Position numbers and translations under genes: made by a program | The notes under the pieces: generated by a model | Told to the model about the DNA's origin: nothing | The model's input: only the letters and a program-made list of their open reading frames with translations | Databases searched by the model: none | Origin: Desulfatibacillum sp. | GTDB lineage: Bacteria > Desulfobacterota > Desulfobacteria > Desulfobacterales > Desulfatibacillaceae | Assembly (NCBI GenBank): GCA_016342355.1 | Contig: JAEINP010000009.1 | Coordinates: 1 to 64,000, forward strand | Reading direction: 5' to 3' | DNA: 64,000 bases | Shown here: positions 43,795 to 54,139 of the stretch, one piece after another | Layout: each line of letters starts with the position of its first letter | Numbering within the stretch: position 1 is the first letter of the stretch

Positions 43795-44715
43795 CTATTT
43801 CCAGAGCCTTATCAAGGCGTCCAAAATCGCCTTGTGCATGTGCATTTTATTTTCCGCCTGATCCCAGACCACCGAATTGGGGCCTTCCAGGACATCTTCA
43901 GAAATTTCCTCACCCCGGTGGGCGGGCAGGCAGTGCATCACCATAACATCCTTGGCAGCCAGGTCAACCAGGGTCTGATCCACGGTGTATCCCTGGAAGG
44001 CTGTTCTTCTGACGCGGCTTTCCGACTCCTGGCCCATGCTGGCCCACACGTCGGTATAGATCACGTCCGCGCCTTCCACCGCTTTTTTGGGGTCGGAGAT
44101 CACCCGAATGCTGCCTTTGACCTCGCGCTGGGCTTTTTCCACAATCCAACCCAAAGGCTGATGCTCTTTGGGGCAGGCAAGGACCAGATCAAAACCCAGC
44201 ACGGAAGCCGCGTTGATCCAGGAATGGGCCACGTTATTGCCATCGCCGACCCAGGCCACCTTAACGCCTTCGTAGCCGCCCTTGACCTCGATGACGGTCA
44301 ATAGGTCGCTCAAAATCTGGCAGGGATGATAGATGTCCGTAAGGGCATTCACAATGGGAATGCTGGATTCCCTGGCCAGATCGTTCAAGAGTTCCTGGGA
44401 ATAGGTGCGCACCACCAGGGCGTCCAGATACCGGGAAAGAACCCGGGCCGTATCTTCGATAGGCTCCTTGCGGATGAGCTGGGTGTCCTTGGTATTGATA
44501 TACATGGGAACTCCGCCAAGTTGAATCATGGCGGCTTCAAAGGAAACCCTTGTGCGTGTGGAGGGTTTGTCAAAAACCAGACCCACGGTTCTTCCCTGGA
44601 GTTTGGGTTCCAGGATACCTTGTTTTTGTTTTTTCTTTCCTTCCAGGGCATTGGCAAAGAGGATGTCGATCTGCTCCTTGGACAAATCCGAGAGAGTGGT
44701 GATATCAACCTTCAT
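43795..44715 (-). CDS. argF: ornithine carbamoyltransferase
   Basis: A 306-residue enzyme forming citrulline from ornithine and carbamoyl phosphate. The carbamoyl phosphate motif is [21 protein letters not shown] is the ornithine-side signature with the catalytic Cys. The start ATG follows GGAGGTTAGTAT. It lies between argD and argG in the arginine operon. Confidence 0.95.
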   Translation of the reverse strand: MKVDITTLSDLSKEQIDILFANALEGKKKQKQGILEPKLQGRTVGLVFDKPSTRTRVSFEAAMIQLGGVPMYINTKDTQLIRKEPIEDTARVLSRYLDALVVRTYSQELLNDLARESSIPIVNALTDIYHPCQILSDLLTVIEVKGGYEGVKVAWVGDGNNVAHSWINAASVLGFDLVLACPKEHQPLGWIVEKAQREVKGSIRVISDPKKAVEGADVIYTDVWASMGQESESRVRRTAFQGYTVDQTLVDLAAKDVMVMHCLPAHRGEEISEDVLEGPNSVVWDQAENKMHMHKAILDALIRLWK

Positions 44716-44754
44716 ATACTAACCTCCTAAAGCGGATTCCAACCCGCATTGCAT

Positions 44755-45942
44755 TTACTGCTGCTCGGCCAAAATGCTGTCCAAAGCGGCTATCAGGCCG
44801 TCCACATCCTTCCGGGTAATTATTAAGGGCGGCACAAACCGCAGGACATTGGCCTGGGTAACATTGAAAATGTACCCCATTTCCATGGCTTTGGCTACTA
44901 TGGGGCCGCCCTCCATGGACAACTTGAGTCCCAGCAAAAGGCCCAGGCCCCGGACTTCCTCCACGCAGGTGAACTTTTCCTTTAAAAGCAGCAACTGATT
45001 CTTGAAGTAGTCCCCTACGGATATGGACATCTCCAGAATGTCCTGATCCTGAAGCGCGACAAGAACGGCCAGTGCCGCAGCCGTCACCAGGGGAGTGCCT
45101 CCAAACGTCGTGGCGTGGGAGCCGGGGGTGAACGCTGCGGCCACATCTTCGGTGGCCAGGGCTGCGCCGATGGGCAGGCCGTTGGCCAGTCCTTTGGCCA
45201 GGGTCATGATATCGGGGGTGGCGCCCATTTGCTGATGGGCGAACAGGGTGCCTGTCCGGCCCATGCCTGTCTGCACTTCGTCAAAAATCAGGAGGATGCC
45301 TTTTTTGTCGCAAAGCTCCCGCAAACCCGGAAGATATCCGGGAAAGGGAACCATAACCCCGCCTTCGGCCTGGATGGGCTCGGTAAGAATGGCGCAGGTT
45401 TCGTCCGTAATGGCCTTTTCCACCGCTTCCAGGTCATTGAAAGGCACATGATCGAAGCCGTCCATCATGGGTTCGAAGCCTTTTTTGATTTTATCCTGGC
45501 CGGTGGCGGCCATAGTGGCGAAAGTCCGTCCATGGAAGGAATGCTCCATGGAAATGACCCGATACCGCTGGGGCTGGCCATTTTCCTTGAAATATTTCCG
45601 GGCCATTTTTATGGCTGCTTCGTTGGCTTCGGCCCCGCTGTTGCAAAAAAACACCCGGTCCGCAAAGCAACTTTTGACCAATTGCTCCGCCAGAAGAGTC
45701 TGGGGCTCGGTATAGAATAAATTGGAAACATGGACCAGTTTGGCGGCTTGTTTAGCCACGGCGTCGGTCACGGCGGGATGGGCGTGGCCCAGGATGCACA
45801 CGGCGATTCCTGCCAAAAAGTCGGTATATTCCTTGCCGTTGGAGTCCCACAGGGTGGCGCCCTGCCCTTTAACCAGGCAAATGGGGTTCCGCGCGTAAGT
45901 TTTGGCAAATACCTGGTCTGCAATGTCTTTTATGTTTTTCAT
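44755..45942 (-). CDS. argD: acetylornithine aminotransferase
   Basis: A 395-residue class III PLP aminotransferase. DEVQTGMGRTG binds PLP and LAKGLANGLPIGA holds the PLP Lys. It converts N-acetylglutamate semialdehyde to N-acetylornithine and may also serve in lysine synthesis in other bacteria, although DapL covers that here. It follows argB by 28 bp. Confidence 0.94.
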   Translation of the reverse strand: MKNIKDIADQVFAKTYARNPICLVKGQGATLWDSNGKEYTDFLAGIAVCILGHAHPAVTDAVAKQAAKLVHVSNLFYTEPQTLLAEQLVKSCFADRVFFCNSGAEANEAAIKMARKYFKENGQPQRYRVISMEHSFHGRTFATMAATGQDKIKKGFEPMMDGFDHVPFNDLEAVEKAITDETCAILTEPIQAEGGVMVPFPGYLPGLRELCDKKGILLIFDEVQTGMGRTGTLFAHQQMGATPDIMTLAKGLANGLPIGAALATEDVAAAFTPGSHATTFGGTPLVTAAALAVLVALQDQDILEMSISVGDYFKNQLLLLKEKFTCVEEVRGLGLLLGLKLSMEGGPIVAKAMEMGYIFNVTQANVLRFVPPLIITRKDVDGLIAALDSILAEQQ

Positions 45943-45970
45943 GGTTTATCGGCCTTTCGGTTATTTTAGA

Positions 45971-46855
45971 TCACGCTTTGAATTCAGTTCCTATTCCTTT
46001 GTCTGTGAGCAGTTCCAGCAATAAAGCGTGTCGTCGTCGGCCATTGATAATATGCACCTTGTTTACGCCCTGGCTGATGGCTTCCAGAGCGCAGTTGACC
46101 TTGGGGATCATGCCTCCGGCGATTGTGCCATCCTCAATGAGGGTATTGGCGGTCCGGGCGTCCATGGAGGAAATGAGAGAGCCTTCCTTGTCCTTGACAC
46201 CGTCCACGTCGGTCACCAGGATCAGGCGGCCCGCCTTGAGAGCCGTTGCAACCCGGGAGGCCACCAGGTCGGCGTTGATATTGAAGGTCTCGCCATTTTC
46301 CCCGGCGCCCACGGGAGCGATGATGGGAATAAAGCCTTCCCGGGTGAGGGTGTTGATAATCCTGGGGTCGACCTCGGTCACCTCCCCTACCAGTCCCGGA
46401 TCTATAATTTCAGGCGGGCTGTCCGCGGTTTCCTGGTGCATGATGGTCATCTTACGGGCCATGATAAGGCCGCCGTCCTTACCGGATAACCCCACGGCCC
46501 GACCGCCCTGTTTGTTGATCTGGGCCACTATGGATTTGTTGACCTTGCCGCCCAGGACCATTTCCACCACGTCCATGGTGGGCTCGTCCGTAATGCGCAT
46601 GCCTTTTACAAAACGGGAACAAATGCCCATCTGGTCCAGGACCTTGTTGATCTGGGGACCTCCGCCATGTACCACCACGGGATTGGCCCCTACCAGCTTC
46701 AAAAGGGTGATGTCCCGTGCAAAGGCTTCCTTGAGTTCCTCGTCCACCATGGCATGCCCACCATACTTAACCACAATGGTCATGCCAGTGAATTGGCGGA
46801 TATAGGGAAGGGCTTCCACCAAAATGTCCGCAACAGTTTTTTCCATGACTTCCAT
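45971..46855 (-). CDS. argB: acetylglutamate kinase
   Basis: A 294-residue amino acid kinase, first gene of the arginine operon. [13 protein letters not shown] (ATP site), VHGGGPQIN (substrate site) and [16 protein letters not shown] are clear. The N-terminal helix is present, as in arginine-inhibited hexameric forms, so feedback control is possible. Two in-frame ATGs are three codons apart; the first is used. It lies 36 bp after hslU. Confidence 0.94.
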   Translation of the reverse strand: MEVMEKTVADILVEALPYIRQFTGMTIVVKYGGHAMVDEELKEAFARDITLLKLVGANPVVVHGGGPQINKVLDQMGICSRFVKGMRITDEPTMDVVEMVLGGKVNKSIVAQINKQGGRAVGLSGKDGGLIMARKMTIMHQETADSPPEIIDPGLVGEVTEVDPRIINTLTREGFIPIIAPVGAGENGETFNINADLVASRVATALKAGRLILVTDVDGVKDKEGSLISSMDARTANTLIEDGTIAGGMIPKVNCALEAISQGVNKVHIINGRRRHALLLELLTDKGIGTEFKA

Positions 46856-46891
46856 GACTCACCCAAGTGTGAGGGACTGGCCCGGTTTCGC

Positions 46892-48265
46892 CTACAGAAT
46901 ATACCGGGAAAGATCCTCGTCCTCTTTGATGGATTCCAGTTTGGCCCGCACCATTTCAGCCCCTATGACAATGCGTTTTTCCGGTACTTCAGGGGCGTCA
47001 AAAAGAATGTCTTCCAGCAGGCATTCCATGACGGTATGAAGCCTGCGGGCGCCTATATTTTCCGTTCTGTCGTTCACTTCCTTGGCAATGGAGGCGATTT
47101 CCGCCACCGCGTCGTCCTGGAAGACCAGTTCAACGCCTTCGGTTTTCAGCAATTCACAATATTGCAGGACGATGGCGTTTTTCGGCTCGGTCAGGATGCG
47201 CACGAAGTCGTTTTCGGTCAAAGAATCCAGTTCCACCCGAATGGGAAAACGGCCCTGGAGTTCCGGCACCAAATCCGAAGGCTTGGTCATATGAAAAGCC
47301 CCGGAAGCAATGAACAGGATATGGTCCGTCTTGACCATGCCGTACTTTGTGTTGACCGTGGTGCCTTCCACAATGGGCAGAAGGTCCCGCTGAACCCCTT
47401 CCCGGCTGACGTCCGGCCCTTGGCTTTTGCCGTTGCTCACCGCGATTTTGTCGATCTCGTCCAGGAATATGATACCGGACTCTTCCACGCGGGTGAGGGC
47501 CTTTTTGACCACCTTGTCCATGTCAATCAGCCCCTGAGCTTCCTGCTGGGTAAGGATTTCCATGGCTTCGCTGACCTTGACCTTGCGCTTTTTGGTGTTT
47601 TTGGGCATGAGACCGCCCAGCATATCCTTAAAGTTAAAGCCCACCTCTTCCATGCCCATGTTGGAGAAAATCTCCACCACCGGGGTGTTGCGCTCGGTCA
47701 CGTCCAGGTCTACAAACCGGTCGTCCAGCTTGCCGGAATGGAGCATTTTCCGGAGTTTTTCCCTGGTGGAATCCTGGTTGGACCCGTTGCGTGTGACGAT
47801 TTCCAGAGTGGTTTCCCCGTCGGTATCGGCAAAAGGCTGGGATTCACGCCGGGGAGGCAGGAGGATATCCAGTATGCGTTCCTCGGCGGCCGCCATGGCG
47901 GGCCCCAGGACGTCCTCTTCCTCTTTTTCCCGGACCATGTTCACGGTGACCTCAACCAGGTCGCGAATCATGGACTCCACATCCCTGCCCACATAGCCCA
48001 CTTCCGTGAACTTGGTGGCTTCCACTTTGAGAAAAGGCACTTCGGCCAGTTTGGCAAGCCTTCTGGCGATCTCGGTTTTGCCCACCCCTGTGGGGCCTAT
48101 GAGGATGATATTTTTGGGAGCGATTTCATCCCGCAATTCCTCGGGGACCTGGCGTCTGCGCCAACGGTTTCTCAAGGCAATGGCCACAAACCGTTTGGCA
48201 TGGCCCTGCCCTATGATATACTTGTCCAGTTCCTGAACAATCTCCCTGGGTTTTAGGTCTTCCAT
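46892..48265 (-). CDS. hslU: HslU unfoldase ATPase
   Basis: A 457-residue AAA+ protein that unfolds substrates for HslV. Walker A GPTGVGKT is at 57-64, the pore motif is GYVGRDVE, and FLDEIDKIA is Walker B. The C-terminus ends in LSRYIL, the tail that activates HslV. The start [17 protein letters not shown] at 48265 is chosen; the longer frame has no support. It directly follows hslV. Confidence 0.95.
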   Translation of the reverse strand: MEDLKPREIVQELDKYIIGQGHAKRFVAIALRNRWRRRQVPEELRDEIAPKNIILIGPTGVGKTEIARRLAKLAEVPFLKVEATKFTEVGYVGRDVESMIRDLVEVTVNMVREKEEEDVLGPAMAAAEERILDILLPPRRESQPFADTDGETTLEIVTRNGSNQDSTREKLRKMLHSGKLDDRFVDLDVTERNTPVVEIFSNMGMEEVGFNFKDMLGGLMPKNTKKRKVKVSEAMEILTQQEAQGLIDMDKVVKKALTRVEESGIIFLDEIDKIAVSNGKSQGPDVSREGVQRDLLPIVEGTTVNTKYGMVKTDHILFIASGAFHMTKPSDLVPELQGRFPIRVELDSLTENDFVRILTEPKNAIVLQYCELLKTEGVELVFQDDAVAEIASIAKEVNDRTENIGARRLHTVMECLLEDILFDAPEVPEKRIVIGAEMVRAKLESIKEDEDLSRYIL

Positions 48266-48273
48266 ACCAGTCC

Positions 48274-48816
48274 TCAAATTTCGTGCAGGGTAACCACCTG
48301 ATTGGTATAAATGCATATGGAGGCGGCCACGTCCATGGCTGCCGCTGCAATGGCCGAAGCGTCCAGGCTGGAATGCCTGAGCAGACTGGTTGCCGCCGCC
48401 TGGGCGTAGGGTCCGCCGGAACCTATGCCGATAACTCCTTCGTCGGGCTCGATGATGTCGCCGTTGCCGGAAATCAAAAACATGCGTTCGCTGTCCACGG
48501 CGATCATCATGGCTTCCAGGCGGCGCAGGTATTTGTCTGTGCGCCAGTCCTTGGCCAGTTCCACGGCGGCCCGGGTAAGGTTTCCGTTGTATTGCTCCAG
48601 CTTGGCCTCAAACTTGTCAAAGAGGTTCAAGGCGTCGGCAGTGGCCCCTGCAAAGCCCACCACAATTTTATCGTGGTAGATTTTGCGGACTTTCTGGGCC
48701 GTGTGTTTGACCACCGTGGCGCCCAGGGTCACCTGTCCGTCTCCCGCGATGGCGGTTTTGCCGTCCTTGCGAACCGCCAGGATGGTGGTTCCCCGAAAAT
48801 CCAGAGGGTTGCTCAT
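48274..48816 (-). CDS. hslV: HslV peptidase
   Basis: A 180-residue proteasome-like threonine peptidase. The catalytic Thr is expected in [13 protein letters not shown]; with the ATG at 48816 it is residue 10, so a nine-residue propeptide must be removed. GDGQVTLG and [11 protein letters not shown] are typical. An upstream frame to 48882 adds residues lying in xerC downstream sequence and is rejected. It works with HslU, 8 bp downstream. Confidence 0.93.
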   Translation of the reverse strand: MSNPLDFRGTTILAVRKDGKTAIAGDGQVTLGATVVKHTAQKVRKIYHDKIVVGFAGATADALNLFDKFEAKLEQYNGNLTRAAVELAKDWRTDKYLRRLEAMMIAVDSERMFLISGNGDIIEPDEGVIGIGSGGPYAQAAATSLLRHSSLDASAIAAAAMDVAASICIYTNQVVTLHEI

Positions 48817-48847
48817 GGTCAAAGGTCCTTTATCAGGCCGTTTTGGG

Positions 48848-49795
48848 TCAACTTTTTTCGCCCCTCGGGTGCGCCTTGTCATAGGCGGCCATCAGGCGGT
48901 CGATGCTCACATGGGTATAACGCCCCGTGGTGGAAAGGCTGGCGTGTCCCAGCAATTCCTGGACCGACCTGAGATCCGCGCCATTGTCCAGCATATGCGT
49001 GGCAAAGGTATGGCGCAACCCATGGGGGGAAAGGGGGCGATTCAGGCCCATTTCCCTCACGATTTTTTCCAGGATGCGGCGGATGGACCGGGTGGTGAGG
49101 CGTCCCCCGTTTTTATTGAGGAATACCGCCTTGGGGTCTGTCGTTTTTGGGCCTTCCGCTGCCAGCCTGTCTGTATAAACACGAATATGCCCGAGAGCCT
49201 TGGCTCCCACTGGCACGATCCGTTCCTTGTTTCCCTTGCCCAAAACCCTAAGGGTTTTGCCCGAAAAATCAATATTACCCAAATCCAGGCCCGCCAGTTC
49301 CGAAACCCGGATGCCCGTGGAATACAGGCACTCAAACATGGCCCTGTCCCGAGCCCCTGCCAGGCTGTCATCCAAAATGGAATCCAGCAAGCCAAAGGCT
49401 TCGTCCACGGTGAGGTGGGTTGCCACGGTTTTCTTGCGTTTGGGCGTCACCACGGCTTGCGCCGGGTTGACAGCCACACGGCCTCGTTTTTCCAGAAAAC
49501 GGTAGAAGGATCTGAGGGAGGAGAGTTTCCGGGCCATGGTGCTTTTTTCATTTTTCTTATGCAAAAAGCCCAAATACCCCCGGATGGTGAGGTTGTCCAC
49601 CCTGCCTACGTCCGCGTTTTCCGGTAGGATTTCTCCCTGGAGGCCCGACCCGGCCACATAGGAAAAAAACTCGCGCAAGTCCTTCCCGTAAGCCAGGCAG
49701 GTTGCCGGGGAATACCTTCTTTCCGTGGCAAGAGACTCCAGAAATGTCTCTATCCAAACAAAAGCGCCTTGGGTTTCTAAAGCCCCATGATGCAT
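48848..49795 (-). CDS. xerC: tyrosine recombinase XerC
   Basis: A 315-residue site-specific recombinase with an N-terminal SAM-like domain (FLESLATERRYSPATCLAYGKDL) and a catalytic domain: Arg in STGIRVSELAGL, His-x-x-Arg in HGLRHTFATHML, His in GHASLSTT, and nucleophile Tyr in GRYTHVS. It resolves chromosome dimers at dif. It overlaps the upstream phosphatase gene by 19 bp. Its place beside hslVU is common in Gram-negative genomes, so it is housekeeping rather than a phage integrase. Confidence 0.92.
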   Translation of the reverse strand: MHHGALETQGAFVWIETFLESLATERRYSPATCLAYGKDLREFFSYVAGSGLQGEILPENADVGRVDNLTIRGYLGFLHKKNEKSTMARKLSSLRSFYRFLEKRGRVAVNPAQAVVTPKRKKTVATHLTVDEAFGLLDSILDDSLAGARDRAMFECLYSTGIRVSELAGLDLGNIDFSGKTLRVLGKGNKERIVPVGAKALGHIRVYTDRLAAEGPKTTDPKAVFLNKNGGRLTTRSIRRILEKIVREMGLNRPLSPHGLRHTFATHMLDNGADLRSVQELLGHASLSTTGRYTHVSIDRLMAAYDKAHPRGEKS

Positions 49796-50355
49796 GGAAG
49801 AAGCTCTTCCCAGGACCCTACCTCCTTAAAAGGATGGGGCCTGCGGTTCCACGGCTGTCGGAAAAGGACCGGATTGATCCCTGCGTCCGCCAAAAGGAAG
49901 CAGGTTTCCAGCCGGTCCTCCACAAACCAGTTGCGGCCGTGTTGGGCCAGGACATCGATCTTGGCCTCAAAACTGCCCGTGGCTTCTATATGCATGTCGC
50001 CGTTACCAATACCCAGCGTTTTGCGAAGCCATGTTTCCACGGGCGATTTTCGGGGCCTGGCCGTGACAAACAAGAGGGGGGCGCCCAAAGCGCGGATACG
50101 CCCAAGGGACTCCACAGCCCCCTCGATGGGCGAAAGGATTTCCTTGTGGGTTCCGTTGATGATCTCCTTGATAACATCCAGGATGATCTCGGAATCCATG
50201 TCCAGGCAATCCTCCAGCATATAGCTGGTGATGTCCTCTTTGGTAATACCGCTGACGCCATGTTTGTTCCTCGCAATTTCCAGGAACAAAGTCATGGCGT
50301 CGGCCACCACACCGTCAATGTCAAAAGCCAGGGCAGCCGGATCAATTTTATCCAT
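49777..50355 (-). CDS. HAD superfamily phosphatase-like protein
   Basis: A 192-residue HAD protein. Motif I is AFDIDGVVADA with both Asp, motif II is FVTARP, and motif IV FVEDRLETCF, where the usual D-D pair is E-D. It probably removes phosphate from a small metabolite or nucleotide; the substrate is unknown. The ATG at 50355 is preferred over a TTG two codons earlier. It overlaps xerC by 19 bp and is in the same transcript. Confidence 0.82.
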   Translation of the reverse strand: MDKIDPAALAFDIDGVVADAMTLFLEIARNKHGVSGITKEDITSYMLEDCLDMDSEIILDVIKEIINGTHKEILSPIEGAVESLGRIRALGAPLLFVTARPRKSPVETWLRKTLGIGNGDMHIEATGSFEAKIDVLAQHGRNWFVEDRLETCFLLADAGINPVLFRQPWNRRPHPFKEVGSWEELLPCIMGL

Positions 50356-50402
50356 TTTCAATAATTCTTTTTGAAAAGAACGGGTCTGACCGAAACCGCT
50401 TT

Positions 50403-50729
50403 TTATGCCGCCCTGCGAGTCTTTTTCTTCAACTTGCTGATTTTGCGGCGCAGGATGGTCATTTGGTCCTTATCCTTGGCCTCAATCGCAGTGCTGCGCG
50501 CTGTTTTAAGCGCACCGATTTTTTGTTTAAGAGCCCGGATTACGCCGGTGTCCTTTTTGGGTCCGTCATCCACAATACCCCGGGCTTCCTTAATATCGGA
50601 TAGAAGCTCCACCTTACTCATGGAATGAACACCATTAATGCCTTGAATTCCCTTTGCCACTTCCCGGAGTTCCTTGGCAGTCATTTTATCCAGGGGTTTT
50701 TCCTTGGCCGCTTTTTTCTTGCCACCCAT
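50403..50729 (-). CDS. small basic protein with SAP/Rho-N-like fold
   Basis: A 108-residue protein rich in Lys (about one residue in five). Residues 12-50 resemble a SAP or Rho N-terminal motif (KMTAKELREVAKGIQGINGV, MSKVELLSDIKE), a nucleic-acid-binding helix-extended-helix. Residues 60-104 are basic and helical (RALKQKIGALKTAR, RRKISKLKKKTRR), likely a coiled coil. GAGAGGATTACC precedes the ATG. It could bind DNA or RNA. It is the first gene of this minus-strand run. Confidence 0.75.
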   Translation of the reverse strand: MGGKKKAAKEKPLDKMTAKELREVAKGIQGINGVHSMSKVELLSDIKEARGIVDDGPKKDTGVIRALKQKIGALKTARSTAIEAKDKDQMTILRRKISKLKKKTRRAA

Positions 50730-51202
50730 GGTAATCCTCTCTGTGCAAGTTTTGATGAATCATGGTTACTAAAAATGTAACGGAGGCATGAGAAAACACA
50801 CCTCCGCCCCGGAAACAACACGCTTCCAGTAAAGGGATAACTTATAGGGCAGGCTTCACCACTTTGTCAAGAATTGATTGACTTTTCGGTTTGCCATGGA
50901 ACCAAATAGTGGTCCTGAGACCAGCGCCCATAGCTTAAAAACCTGTTAAAAGCCTAAAAAATACTCCGGCGCGCAGTCAATAATCCGGAATGCCTTCGTG
51001 TCCGTCAGGTGATGGATTCCATACATCCCCTTTGCTCAGACCCTGGAAGCAAAAAACGCTGCCACGGCCACCCTGCGGCAAGTAGCGGCCCCTGCGTGCG
51101 GCAGCCAGTCCGTTTGAGGACGTAGGCTGCGGGGCTTGCCCTGCCCGCATTTGTAGTTTGGCCGGAGTACCGTGGGAACCAACAACGCAGGGTTTGCCCT
51201 GC
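50730..51202. other. gap with degenerate repeat sequence
   Basis: About 470 bp between the basic protein gene and the thioesterase gene. The part 51060-51200 resembles family C repeats in decayed form (GCGGCAAGTAGCGGCCCCTG, GCGGGGCTTGCCCTGCCCGC, CAGGGTTTGCCCTGC). The rest shows no gene. Confidence 0.5.
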
Positions 51203-51994
51203 TCATTTGGCGCGCTTGAACTGGGCCACCTGACGGGAGACGGCCACCAACTGGTTGTTTTCGTCCCAGACCTCGCCGTCTTCCTGCAAAAAGCCCCGGC
51301 TCATGAAATGGGTGCGAAACCGGCATTTGAGCCACTTTGTTTGGGGAACCCGATGCATGTTGATGGAAAGCTCCACCGTGGGCACCCAGGCCACGGCGCC
51401 CTGGCTGGCCAGGATGGGCGGGGGAAAGGCGTCGGCCATAAGCAGAACGGACAGGGGATCAAAGGGCCTGTCCTCCTTGAACTTGATCCAGCCTTTCATT
51501 TCCGACTTGAGGCTGAGTTTGCCCACAAACCAGCCAGCGCATTCCGGGTCCAGGTACATGTCCACATTATCAAACAAGGTGTATTTGGGCATTTGAGGGA
51601 CTAAGACGCATTGGTCCATGGGGGCCAGTAGAGGCGGGTCTTTTTCGTAGCGGTCATCGTTCCGGTCCTGGGAGGACTGGCAAAAGGTTCCCATGGCCCG
51701 GACGCGTTCCTTGCCATCCTGGATGAGCCGGGTTTCAAACCGGTCCATATTCAGGGAAGCGGCGAAATTCTCCACGGCAAGATCCACAGGGCCGGGACGC
51801 AGCCGGGAAAGATAAGCTGCGGTCACCACCACAATGTTGTCGTTTTTGCTTTCCTGGAGCATGGCGTTGGTGAGGAGAGCCATAAGGTACCCGCCGTTGG
51901 GAATGCCGTTGATGGACCAATTATCCGAAACATTCCCGGCATATAAAAAATCCCCCTTGGGGGTTATGGCAACATCTTTATCAAATTGAAACAT
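51203..51994 (-). CDS. acyl-CoA thioesterase (TesB-like double hotdog)
   Basis: A 263-residue protein of the TesB-like/thioesterase 3 group. PNGGYLMALLTNAMLQ begins the first hotdog helix, and the second hotdog includes DQCVLVPQMPKYTLFDN and VPTVELSINMHR. It would hydrolyse acyl-CoA. The ATG has AAGGAATACC upstream. It stands alone, 103 bp after the formate dehydrogenase operon end. Confidence 0.83.
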   Translation of the reverse strand: MFQFDKDVAITPKGDFLYAGNVSDNWSINGIPNGGYLMALLTNAMLQESKNDNIVVVTAAYLSRLRPGPVDLAVENFAASLNMDRFETRLIQDGKERVRAMGTFCQSSQDRNDDRYEKDPPLLAPMDQCVLVPQMPKYTLFDNVDMYLDPECAGWFVGKLSLKSEMKGWIKFKEDRPFDPLSVLLMADAFPPPILASQGAVAWVPTVELSINMHRVPQTKWLKCRFRTHFMSRGFLQEDGEVWDENNQLVAVSRQVAQFKRAK

Positions 51995-52097
51995 GTCCGG
52001 TATTCCTTATTGTATGGATTTCTGTGTTCAGGCCGCAAAACTAAGCCCATCGTACACATTACCGGAGTTATTGGTCAACTTGTGAAGCGCTATCCGA

Positions 52098-53351
52098 TTA
52101 TTCCTGGTCGTGGATAGGCAACTGGCTGGTGGCCCATGTGTAGGCCAAAAGGCCCATGGAGAGAATCCCCAGAGTGATGAAAATCTCGAAAAAACTGGGA
52201 TAGTAGGTGTGCCAGCGTTGGACTTCCACACCCACAATGGCCACATTAACACGGTTGACCACCAGACCTGCGACCACCAGGACCGACACCACGGCCAGCC
52301 CTGCCCTTTTGCTTATAAGCCCGGGGGCAACATACAGGGCCAAAGGAAGAAAAACGCCCAGGCTCATTTCCACCCACCACATGGCGGCAGGAACATGGGG
52401 GGTGAGCAAAATACCGCCCTGGCCCCGGAGCAATATGTCTCCAATTTTCAAGGCCGCGTAAACAATGAGCAAAATCGGGATTTTGTAGGCCAGGGCAAAG
52501 AGGGGTTCCAAGGGTGTTTTGTGACCCAGAATGCTTTCCACAGCCAGGGATTCCAGGATGATCATAGCGATACCCGCCACAATGGCCGAAACCAGAAATA
52601 AAACGGGCAGGATAGGGCTATGCCATAAGGGATTCAGGGTATGGGGAGTCATAAGGTACAGGCTTCCCAAGGACGATTGGTGGAGAAAGGAAAGCATGAC
52701 GCCTGCCGCAATGAGCAGGACAGGCGTCTGCCCCTTCCGGCCCATGACGCCGATTTCCATCATCAATTCCCAGCCGAGCAGGATGCTTGCCACGGCCAGG
52801 GTCCAGGCCAGGGAAAAGGTCATGGCCCAGGTAAACAGGGAAAGGAGCGCGACGACCAGCCAGGGAGATGTGCGCTGCCAGATTTTATAAGCCCGATCCA
52901 TGGAAAATCTTTCAAACACGGGGGGCAAAAGTTCCAGCGCCAGCACCAGGGTGTAAAGGAAAGCGCACCAGCCGATTTCATATAGTGGGGACTGGTGATT
53001 GCCTATGAATATATAGAACATGTGCCAGGGCCGCCCCATGTCCACAACCAAACCCAGGACAAACATGAGGTAGCCCAGGAAAGCGGTGAGAACCGCGGGC
53101 CGCGCCAGCCCGGCGAATTGTTTGCCGCCAAAAATATAAACCAACCCGGCCACCACAAATCCTCCGGCGGCCAGGGCCACCCCTGCCAGGATGTCAATAG
53201 CCACCCACAAGCCCCAGGGATATCCGTCGGACAGGTTGGCAACTGCGCCGATTCCTACCCAAAACCGATAAATAATGGCTGCCAGGCCCAAAAAGGCCAG
53301 CCCCCTTAGCAGGATAAGTCCGGGAGGGGTGGGGGAGGAGGTTCTGTTCAT
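52098..53351 (-). CDS. NrfD/HybB-type membrane subunit of formate dehydrogenase
   Basis: A 417-residue polytopic protein with about 10 membrane segments. GYPWGLWVAIDILAGVALAAGG and DMGRPWHMFYIF are typical of HybB/NrfD quinone-interacting subunits. It has no obvious heme-binding His pairs of the FdnI cytochrome b type. It overlaps the iron-sulfur subunit gene by an ATGA. It probably passes electrons between the quinone pool and the periplasmic formate dehydrogenase. Confidence 0.87.
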   Translation of the reverse strand: MNRTSSPTPPGLILLRGLAFLGLAAIIYRFWVGIGAVANLSDGYPWGLWVAIDILAGVALAAGGFVVAGLVYIFGGKQFAGLARPAVLTAFLGYLMFVLGLVVDMGRPWHMFYIFIGNHQSPLYEIGWCAFLYTLVLALELLPPVFERFSMDRAYKIWQRTSPWLVVALLSLFTWAMTFSLAWTLAVASILLGWELMMEIGVMGRKGQTPVLLIAAGVMLSFLHQSSLGSLYLMTPHTLNPLWHSPILPVLFLVSAIVAGIAMIILESLAVESILGHKTPLEPLFALAYKIPILLIVYAALKIGDILLRGQGGILLTPHVPAAMWWVEMSLGVFLPLALYVAPGLISKRAGLAVVSVLVVAGLVVNRVNVAIVGVEVQRWHTYYPSFFEIFITLGILSMGLLAYTWATSQLPIHDQE

Positions 53352-54139
53352 GATTGTTCCTCAGTGTCTTCCTTGAAAGATTCCAGCCTGCGGTTGATTA
53401 TCCAGTAAAGGGCTCCCAGAGCCAGGGCGGTTCCTGACAAAGCAAAGGGAATAGCGGCCATGGCCCTGTGGACCTCCTGGGAAAATGGCGTGTTTGGCAG
53501 TCCGGTGGTAAAGCCCATTTGTTCAAAAGGGACCTTGGACAGATAAAGCACGCAGGTCCCCCCAACTTCGTGTTCCCCGTAAATATGGGAAACATACCGG
53601 TCCGGCCTTTTTGCAATGCGGGTTCGGGCCATTTCCAGGAGTTCATCCCTGTCTCCGAAAATCAGGGCGTTGGAAGAGCATGACTGGGAGCAGGCAGGTT
53701 CCTGGCCTAAGGCAAGCCTGTCAACACACAGGGTGCATTTGCGGATTTCCGGGTCTCGTTTGCCCCATTCAAAACGGGGCGCGTTGAAGGGACACACCAC
53801 CTGGCAATACCGGCAGCCAATGCAGCGGGATTCGTCGTAACAAACAGGCCCTTCGGGAGATTTGGTCAGCGCCGCCACGGGGCAGGCGGACACGCAGGCG
53901 GGTTCCAGGCAATGGTTGCACTGGCGTCTGCCAAAGGCCCAGTCCAGGGTATCCTGACGGGAGACCTCGTTGAAGGTGATGAGGTTCCAGGTTTCGGAAG
54001 ACCGGTGGGGGGGGTTTTGATAGCCGCCGCCCACAAAAAAAACGGTTTGCTCGGCTGGCAGTTGGTTCCATTGTTTGCAGGCCACCTGACAACCCCGGCA
54101 TGCCACGCAAAATGTGGTGTCCATGAGCAGGGCTTTCAT
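53348..54139 (-). CDS. iron-sulfur subunit of formate dehydrogenase
   Basis: A 263-residue 4Fe-4S protein with four Cys motif groups (CVACRGCQVACKQW, CNHCLEPACVSACPV, CIGCRYCQVVCPFNAP, CTLCVDRLALGQEPACSQSC). A C-terminal membrane helix (AALPFALSGTALALGALYWII-like, about 228-248) anchors it, as in FdnH. The start overlaps the fdnG-like stop and the end overlaps the NrfD start. It carries electrons from the catalytic subunit to the membrane subunit. Confidence 0.92.
   Translation of the reverse strand: MKALLMDTTFCVACRGCQVACKQWNQLPAEQTVFFVGGGYQNPPHRSSETWNLITFNEVSRQDTLDWAFGRRQCNHCLEPACVSACPVAALTKSPEGPVCYDESRCIGCRYCQVVCPFNAPRFEWGKRDPEIRKCTLCVDRLALGQEPACSQSCSSNALIFGDRDELLEMARTRIAKRPDRYVSHIYGEHEVGGTCVLYLSKVPFEQMGFTTGLPNTPFSQEVHRAMAAIPFALSGTALALGALYWIINRRLESFKEDTEEQS

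Noticed and set aside
48848-49795. phage or island integrase
   Set aside because: Position next to hslVU and the overall sequence fit housekeeping XerC.
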